Under the pieces are notes generated by a model. The model was not told where the DNA came from, ran no database searches, and was given only the letters and a program-made list of their open reading frames with translations. Positions 27,697 through 32,785 of a stretch of 32,785 nt of DNA are shown piece by piece. Position 1 is the stretch's first letter. Every line of letters begins with the position of its first letter. Source of the DNA: a virus; IMG/VR virus record IMGVR_UViG_3300025151_000161, positions 1-32,785 of that record. One strand, 5' to 3'. The position numbers were made by a program, and so were the translations under genes.

Positions 27697-29171
27697 CTTC
27701 GCCCACCGCTTATTGCATCTAACCTCATCACACCTACACGCCAGTCTGAAGCAGAATTACCACTTACACGCATTCTAACTTGCCGACCTGTAAATCGCAC
27801 ACTTGTTGGGTTTGCCATGTTAAATGGCCCATGACTGTTTTCTGTATCTGTAGGGTAAAAACGTGTTTTAAATGTTGCATTTACATCACCAAGTGTTTTT
27901 TCGTCAGGAATAAGCTCTGTTACCGACATTACTTGATCGCCTACGCCAATCGAAATCGGGCCTGTTTCTGCAAATGGTGTGGCAGAACTGTAATTAAAAC
28001 CAACTTCTTGTTCATATAAAACACCATCAGGAGCAATCCAAAATGGTTGCCTAAAAACTCCACGATCAACACCAGCCGTTCTTGCTAAATCACCTGTCAT
28101 CCAAATATTTTCGTTATAATCAAATGCTACATAACGATCACATTCCGTACTTGAGCCGCTTGGATAAAACCACCAAATCTCATTATACCGACCATTTACA
28201 ACACAGCTAATTTTAGAGCTTTGATCATTGTTTATGTCACTAAATACATAGTCTGCAACTTCACAAGGTATTTCACGAACCGCGCCACCACTGTAAATAA
28301 AGAAGCTCCTATTGCCCATCCAAATTACACCAGCGTCTACAGAAGCAACAGCGTTTGTTGCAACTAAACCGCATGATGTGCCGACACGCTCAAACCCATA
28401 CACAAATGGTGGGCCTTGGTATGTCATGGTATGTGCATCTTCGGTTGTAAGAATAAGTGACTGACCTCTTGTTCTTACGCCTCGCAAAATTGTACCATTG
28501 GTTTGTATAATAATATCACCAGCTTGGTTGGTTGCTGCTGGTGTCCAACTTGTATTATCTTCTTGGTCTGACCACTGAACTTTTCGCGGATCACCACCAG
28601 CGCCAAAACAAACAACAAAACGCTCTTCTGTAACCATCATAGCAGTATTATTTATTGGAGCATTTGCTACCTGTGCAGCAACGGCTGAAGCACTTAATTG
28701 CCATTCGTAAATTTTACCATCATCTGCGGTGCATCCTAAAAGATACTCACCCCAATTTTCTAAGCACCAAACTGTTGCTCTTAATACTGTGCCAGTGTCT
28801 TGCTGTGGAACGCCATACAATCCGTTTCCATATGTAGATGCACCATACCCAGTAAAAATATCTGCATCAACTCGTCCAGCAGTAAAACTTGTTGGCGTAA
28901 TATCTGTAACAGCATTACCAGCAGTCATCGCAAAAAGTTTGTTATGAGTGCCAAATGCTACACGTCTTTGGTTACTATTATCTTCCCAAACTAACATGCT
29001 GCGAACAACACCAGTTATATCAACACTGCCACGTTGACGCCATCCACCGATAGGACGCAGCGCACCTTCTTGCCAACGAACTAAATTTGCATCACGCCAT
29101 CGACCCTGCGATTGGTAATCTGTACCGTTTCGATATTGCCCAGAAGGTATATTAAGCGGTATTAGAGCCAT
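27693..29171 (-). CDS. Nozzle-like beta-propeller tail protein
   Basis: The 492-residue protein begins LIPLNIPSGQYRNGTDYQSQ (residues 3-22) and RWRDANLVRWQEGALRPIGG, a pattern widely found in structural proteins of short-tailed marine phages. The rest is beta-rich with repeated Trp-containing strands (SMLVWEDNSNQRRVAFGTHN, GVIWMGNRSFFIYSGG, NEIWWFYPSG), as in the propeller of podovirus nozzle/tubular-B proteins. It probably forms the distal tail tube. It has no export signal. GGAG lies 7 bases before the ATG. The name nozzle is inferred from fold style and neighbours. Confidence 0.7.
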   Translation of the reverse strand: MALIPLNIPSGQYRNGTDYQSQGRWRDANLVRWQEGALRPIGGWRQRGSVDITGVVRSMLVWEDNSNQRRVAFGTHNKLFAMTAGNAVTDITPTSFTAGRVDADIFTGYGASTYGNGLYGVPQQDTGTVLRATVWCLENWGEYLLGCTADDGKIYEWQLSASAVAAQVANAPINNTAMMVTEERFVVCFGAGGDPRKVQWSDQEDNTSWTPAATNQAGDIIIQTNGTILRGVRTRGQSLILTTEDAHTMTYQGPPFVYGFERVGTSCGLVATNAVASVDAGVIWMGNRSFFIYSGGAVREIPCEVADYVFSDINNDQSSKISCVVNGRYNEIWWFYPSGSSTECDRYVAFDYNENIWMTGDLARTAGVDRGVFRQPFWIAPDGVLYEQEVGFNYSSATPFAETGPISIGVGDQVMSVTELIPDEKTLGDVNATFKTRFYPTDTENSHGPFNMANPTSVRFTGRQVRMRVSGNSASDWRVGVMRLDAISGGRR

Positions 29172-29185
29172 TTGTTTCTCCGTAA

Positions 29186-30661
29186 TCAGATAATGTGCTT
29201 TTTTGAAAAAACAGTTACAGGATTTTGATCGTTACTTGGCGCAAGTATACTTGTAATTGCTGCTTTATTGTATGAAACATCTAAGTCAAACGTACCAACA
29301 TCAGAGGTTGTTATTGTTTCTGTACCAACTGAATAACTTGATGAAGTTGAAGTAGAATTGCTTGATGAAGCAGACGAAACAGCACGATCTTCTACAATAA
29401 TATTAGTTAAATTAGTGCTATATGAAAAAGGTGCAGAGCCGCCAAAACTAGTGTAAGGAAAACCCGTAGTTCCTGTTTTTGATGCGTCTATTGGCAATAT
29501 AAGCGTTGTTATACCTTGCAAACCTTGAAACGTCATATACATCTTGCCACCAACAATAAAGGTATTCATAGCGTTACCAAAGCCTGCTGGAGTAGAGTAA
29601 ATATGCAAATCCCAATCAAAAGTTCCTGATGTAGACATTTTAACCCAAGTCATGCCAGTGGTATCTGTCGATACGATGCGGCTTTTTGCGCTAATGTATA
29701 GATCACTATTGTAGAAATGCACATTTAATGGCGTAAACTCAGAACCTGATAGGCTAATTGTACGCTCCCAAGCAACAGAACCATTACTGACACTTAACGC
29801 GGTAACTATAAAATCAGGATTTTGTGACGTGCAGTATAAATAATTTGCGTCTGCTGCAACTATATTTTTACAATATGTATTGACCTCACGAACCCATTGC
29901 TGAGTACCAGAGCTATTAAACTTCATAATTTTATTAGTAAAAGTCGGCGAAGCGCTGCTGTTTGTTGTATGACGTAAAGAAACATATGTATTACCACTAC
30001 TGTCGGCCACCATTTGCTGCTGAGAGCCAAAATTAGCGTTTTCTACGCCAGAGCTTGTGTGCGTTGCTTTTTGTGGTTGTAAATATTTTGCCCACTGTAT
30101 TGTGCCAGAAGAATTGTACTTTGTTAAATACGGAAACTCATAACCTCCCGACTCTCTAGTAAAACCACAGCCATAAAAATTGTTACTACTATCACCAGCG
30201 CCATGAGTAATAGTTGTATACCCACCATCACTATATTGGATTGAATTACCACGACCCTTTGCAAATAAGGTTAGCGACCCATCTGTTACATCAATATCAA
30301 AAACATTAAATATTTGCCAAGCGTTTACACCACCTGGGTCTGTAAGAGTAACAGTATATGCTGCTTTAAGTGTTCCATTTGCATATGGAACAAAAATAGC
30401 ATCAGGATTATATGTTCCACCTCCAGCAGGCGTTAAGCCGTTATTTATACGAATGTGTTGTAAAGCTGATAATTTATTATAACAGTGCACACCAAAGCCA
30501 GGCGATCCACTCATTGCAACAATTACGTTTCCACTGCTATCAGCAAATACACCGTCAGGGCTATCACTTGGGTCTATTGGATTATTAAAATATTTAGTAT
30601 TTGCAATCCAATCTGTTACAGTATCTGCTGCAAACAATACTATGTTGCTAGCATTACTCAT
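29186..30661 (-). CDS. Beta-rich fibre/receptor-binding protein, propeller-like
   Basis: The 491-residue protein is beta-rich, with recurring [AD]DSSGN-[VT]-[IY]-V and KYNSSGT-x-QW motifs (residues ~40, 185 and 220-255), as in large propellers with PQQ/YVTN-like blades: [14 protein letters not shown] and [14 protein letters not shown] are clear repeats. The C-terminus has a Ser/Thr-rich linker ([16 protein letters not shown]) and a short final domain. It lies between a fibre gene and the nozzle-like gene. It is a candidate receptor-binding protein; no glycan-degrading motif is apparent. Confidence 0.68.
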   Translation of the reverse strand: MSNASNIVLFAADTVTDWIANTKYFNNPIDPSDSPDGVFADSSGNVIVAMSGSPGFGVHCYNKLSALQHIRINNGLTPAGGGTYNPDAIFVPYANGTLKAAYTVTLTDPGGVNAWQIFNVFDIDVTDGSLTLFAKGRGNSIQYSDGGYTTITHGAGDSSNNFYGCGFTRESGGYEFPYLTKYNSSGTIQWAKYLQPQKATHTSSGVENANFGSQQQMVADSSGNTYVSLRHTTNSSASPTFTNKIMKFNSSGTQQWVREVNTYCKNIVAADANYLYCTSQNPDFIVTALSVSNGSVAWERTISLSGSEFTPLNVHFYNSDLYISAKSRIVSTDTTGMTWVKMSTSGTFDWDLHIYSTPAGFGNAMNTFIVGGKMYMTFQGLQGITTLILPIDASKTGTTGFPYTSFGGSAPFSYSTNLTNIIVEDRAVSSASSSNSTSTSSSYSVGTETITTSDVGTFDLDVSYNKAAITSILAPSNDQNPVTVFSKKHII

Positions 30662-31398
30662 GAAAAGTTAGCCCCTCCAAGAAACCCATACCAAGTTGTG
30701 CCACCATCGTGAGTTAAAAAGCCATAAATATATGTTTCACCACTTAATGGGTAGTCTGGCACAATCCCATTTGACCACTGAACTGATGAAGGCCAAGTCA
30801 GTGCATAAGTTCCACCACCTACAACTTTTAAAACAAAGGTATAAGCTGTGCCTGATGACGGAGCATTTGAAAATGTAAAAGTTGTTGCGCCTGATGTTGA
30901 CAATGTAAATACATTACCATTTTCACAATTTACCGTTGGCGTTGTTCCCGATAAAGCCACAACAGTTTCGTTATAGCTTTTAGCTTTCAACTCTTCACTT
31001 AAATTTACATCACCGTTTGCATCTGCCGTTACTGCTTTTGATGCCTCTGATGTTCCAAGCGTTGTAACATCTAAATAGTTTAATTCTGCCGTTGTAGCAG
31101 TTACACCGTCCAGCTTGTTTAGCTCTGCTGTGGTTGCAGTAACTCCGTCAAGTAAATTAAGCTCTGCTGTAGTGGCGGTAACACCATCCAGAATATTTGC
31201 TTCTGCTGCTGTTATTGTAACCGCTGTGCCACCAATTTTAAATAAACCAAGGTCTAAATTTGGCTTAATAGCCGTTGTTCCACCAAGCAAACCATCAATA
31301 GTATCATAATTTGCATTTGTCTTGGTGCCCCACGTATCTTCTGAAGCCCCTACTTCTGGTTTTGTCAGACCATATATTGTTGTTGTGGTATCTGCCAT
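30658..31398 (-). CDS. Tail fibre-like protein B with TAELN-LDG repeats
   Basis: The 246-residue protein starts with a fibre-attachment segment ([20 protein letters not shown], residues 8-27, and [10 protein letters not shown]). It then has four copies of a 14-residue unit with consensus TTAELN-x-LDGVTA (residues 66-110), typical of trimeric beta-helical fibres. The C-terminal domain (TFTFSN ... TWPSSVQW ... [10 protein letters not shown]) is homologous to that of fibre A (611-1474). It is likely a tail fibre or fibre base. Its stop overlaps the next start (ATGA). Confidence 0.82.
   Translation of the reverse strand: MADTTTTIYGLTKPEVGASEDTWGTKTNANYDTIDGLLGGTTAIKPNLDLGLFKIGGTAVTITAAEANILDGVTATTAELNLLDGVTATTAELNKLDGVTATTAELNYLDVTTLGTSEASKAVTADANGDVNLSEELKAKSYNETVVALSGTTPTVNCENGNVFTLSTSGATTFTFSNAPSSGTAYTFVLKVVGGGTYALTWPSSVQWSNGIVPDYPLSGETYIYGFLTHDGGTTWYGFLGGANFS
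31069..31203 (-). repeat. Coding tandem repeat in fibre B
   Basis: About 135 bases hold four units of 42 bases encoding TAELN-LDG repeats. Units are divergent at third positions, so the repeat is selected at protein level. Such arrays can change length by recombination and so alter fibre length. Confidence 0.75.
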
Positions 31399-31407
31399 AT
31401 CATTTTC

Positions 31408-31809
31408 CTATGCGTCAGTCCAAATTGTTGTTGCGTCTGTTGTGTTTGTCCATTTAAACTCAGTTAATACGCTGACATTACACTGAATTGGTATTGCTGT
31501 CACCACGTTAAACAAAAGTTGCCCAGTACCAGTAACAGTAACTCCTAAAGGTATTGCTGATGCAACAGATACAGTTTTTGCTGCTGATATTGTTGTAGAG
31601 CTTGTTATAGGGATAACAGATGCAACGTCTTTAACTAAATTAGCAGCAGCAGTAACGCTGACTGTATTTGCTATTGTAGAAGCTACATTGGAAACTTGAT
31701 TAAGACTGCCTGTTAAAGCAGAAGTAATGGCAATGTTTGCTGCGGCAGACTTTGGGTCACCTTCTGCATAACCTTCAAGCCAATATTCTGGTTCTACATA
31801 ATATGTCAT
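31408..31809 (-). CDS. Small fibre-region protein with Ala/Val/Thr repeats
   Basis: The 133-residue protein starts YYVEPEYWLEGYAEGD, then consists of repeated beta-type stretches of about 17-20 residues rich in Val, Ala and Thr (ANIAITSALTGSLNQVSNVA, ANTVSVTAAANLVKDVASVI, AKTVSVASAIPLGVTVTGTG), and ends in EFKWTNTTDATTIWTD. The regular beta repeat suggests a fibre or a spacer. It lies between the chaperone and fibre B. I do not recognise a family for the whole protein. Confidence 0.65.
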   Translation of the reverse strand: MTYYVEPEYWLEGYAEGDPKSAAANIAITSALTGSLNQVSNVASTIANTVSVTAAANLVKDVASVIPITSSTTISAAKTVSVASAIPLGVTVTGTGQLLFNVVTAIPIQCNVSVLTEFKWTNTTDATTIWTDA

Positions 31810-31817
31810 CTGTTAAC

Positions 31818-32279
31818 TCATGACGGCTCAGTTGGGTAATTTACAGTGAATGGAAAACCAGATTGACTGGTCACATCACGCAAGCTCTGTCTGTAAGTTG
31901 CCCATTCCGCTTTCTTTTCATCAGTAAGTGGGCTATCTGCCATTTGCGTCCAGTCGCTTTGCTCTAACCTTGCGCCTCTTTCTGCTCTTACCAACGAAGC
32001 CTCAAGCGTTGTTCTTTCATTAATTGTTTCTGCTGAAGCATCTTGTATCGTCCATTGCTGCACCCAATTGCCGTCTTGCAAAACAGGATTACTTTCAACT
32101 ATATTTTTTGTGTGATCTGCTGAAGGCTGATCGCTTGGCTGAACCTCAAAAACATTATATGAGTTCAGAACTTCTGCTGACAATGTTTTAGGGAAAGACA
32201 CATTTGGATGCGCCTGTTTTAACAAATTTATAAAATACGGATATTGTGAAACCGCACCATCAGCTATCAAAACATACAT
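31818..32279 (-). CDS. Tail fibre assembly chaperone-like protein
   Basis: The 153-residue protein has a mixed N-terminal domain and a C-terminal helix pair with the pattern RAERGARLEQSDWTQMADSP, then KKAEWATYRQSLRDV and a final Pro-containing end. The R-x-x-R-x-x-x-L-x-x-[ST]DW ... YRQ-x-LRD signature is that of phage tail assembly chaperones that help fold or attach fibres. It lies between the propeller gene and the fibre genes, as expected. AGGAG lies 7 bases before ATG 32279, overlapping the preceding stop. Confidence 0.78.
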   Translation of the reverse strand: MYVLIADGAVSQYPYFINLLKQAHPNVSFPKTLSAEVLNSYNVFEVQPSDQPSADHTKNIVESNPVLQDGNWVQQWTIQDASAETINERTTLEASLVRAERGARLEQSDWTQMADSPLTDEKKAEWATYRQSLRDVTSQSGFPFTVNYPTEPS

Positions 32280-32289
32280 GTTTTATCTC

Positions 32290-32785
32290 CTAATCTGGAC
32301 TAAAAGCAACTCCGTAAAGACCTAAACCGCTTATAGAAAAAGTTGTTGCTTGAGAAAGGCTGCCTGCTGTTGTGTGATCTGCTAACAGCAAGTGATCACC
32401 TTCACAAGTAACAACGATGTATTGCCCATCATTGCTAAAATCTACTGACCTTGCCGAATTAGGCGTATTGAGGCTTGCGGCCAACGAAACAGAACCAGCA
32501 GTTGTGTGGTCAATTAAACGTAAACCGTTTGTGGAACTGTCTTGAGTAAACGCAATGTAGTCACCTAATCCACTAAAACAACAAGCTCTACCCCTAGCAA
32601 GCGTAAGTGTGGCTGCACTTGATACACTACTACCACTGCGACTTAATAACCTAAAATAAGGAGACCCATCTTGTGCAACCGCTATATAATTATCATCTGG
32701 AGAAAATGTGCAGTTTTTACCAGATAATGGCAATTCTCCTACAGTAGAAAATGTTGTACCGCTTGATAAATTACCAGAACTGTTA
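32290..32785 (-). CDS. Seven-repeat beta-propeller virion protein, C-terminal part
   Basis: This is the 3' part of the gene that starts at 614 (see 1-614). Bases 32290-32686 encode residues from about 205 to 336, and 32687-32785 repeat positions 1-99. The visible repeats here are the fifth to seventh, with IDHTTAGSVS and ADHTTAGSLS marking blades six and seven. An in-frame ATG at 32733 is an internal Met and not the true start. The protein ends with FSPD and a TAG stop that overlaps the ribosome binding site of the chaperone gene. See the N-terminal entry for function. Confidence 0.85.
   Translation of the reverse strand, partial: NSSGNLSSGTTFSTVGELPLSGKNCTFSPDDNYIAVAQDGSPYFRLLSRSGSSVSSAATLTLARGRACCFSGLGDYIAFTQDSSTNGLRLIDHTTAGSVSLAASLNTPNSARSVDFSNDGQYIVVTCEGDHLLLADHTTAGSLSQATTFSISGLGLYGVAFSPD
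32687..32785. repeat. Terminal direct repeat, right copy (assembly overlap)
   Basis: These 99 bases are an exact copy of bases 1-99. They carry no extra gene content and should be counted once. See the left copy for the reasons to treat the genome as circular. Confidence 0.95.

Noticed and set aside
31069-31203. CRISPR-like array
   Set aside because: The repeated units are in frame, differ at third positions and have no unique spacers; they encode fibre repeats.
1-32785. tRNA genes, integrase/attachment site, insertion sequences
   Set aside because: No cloverleaf-like sequence, tyrosine or serine recombinase motif, or transposase was seen on either strand; this was by eye and a tRNA scan would be more sensitive.

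Overview
The window is a complete or nearly complete genome of a small tailed phage. Bases 1-99 are repeated exactly at 32687-32785, and joining the two copies restores one unbroken gene across the junction, so the molecule is best read as a circular assembly of 32,686 bp. The coding density is very high. Start and stop codons overlap throughout (ATGA, TAATG, GTGA), the DNA is AT-rich, and the standard bacterial code fits. The virion genes are TerS/TerL, an SU10-type capsid protein, a large portal protein, ejection-type proteins, and adaptor and nozzle-like proteins, with no tape measure or tail sheath. This points to a short-tailed (podovirus-like) phage. The gene style resembles marine phages of Alphaproteobacteria such as the HTVC010P-like pelagiphages; the host is an inference only. 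I see no DNA polymerase, RNA polymerase, primase-helicase or integrase, so replication and transcription should depend on the host.

Two gene blocks face away from a control region at about 7.3-7.7 kb and meet tail to tail at 14.79 kb, with only 5 bases between stop codons. The plus-strand block (7690-14789) is the early/middle region. It starts with a recombination set: a candidate Rad52-like annealing protein, SSB, a DUF1367-like protein, a PD-(D/E)XK-like protein and an HNH-like protein. A RusA resolvase gene lies inverted inside it. After that come small unknown genes served by three near-identical promoters, each with an inverted repeat in its spacer, and a solitary DNA methyltransferase ends the block.

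The minus-strand block runs from 7601 down through position 1, across the junction to 32686, and on down to 14795. It begins with a Cro/CI-like regulator and a replication-initiator-like protein whose gene carries an iteron-like repeat array, as lambda O does, followed by a second unknown protein. A 279-base gap (5818-6096) then holds intrinsic-terminator-like hairpins directly ahead of the whole late operon. Late gene order is terS, terL, small basic proteins, microproteins, adaptor, fibre proteins, a seven-repeat propeller, tail-fibre chaperone, a second fibre set, nozzle-like protein, internal virion proteins, portal, scaffold, capsid, and finally a lysis region. The lysis region has a 3TM-type holin, an EF-hand membrane protein, other small membrane proteins and a GH19 endolysin.

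There is no gene-free stretch longer than 300 bases. The points most worth following are the repeated promoter-operator module, the initiator-embedded iterons, the terminator cluster before terS, the closed seven-repeat propeller spanning the contig ends, and several translationally coupled microproteins.
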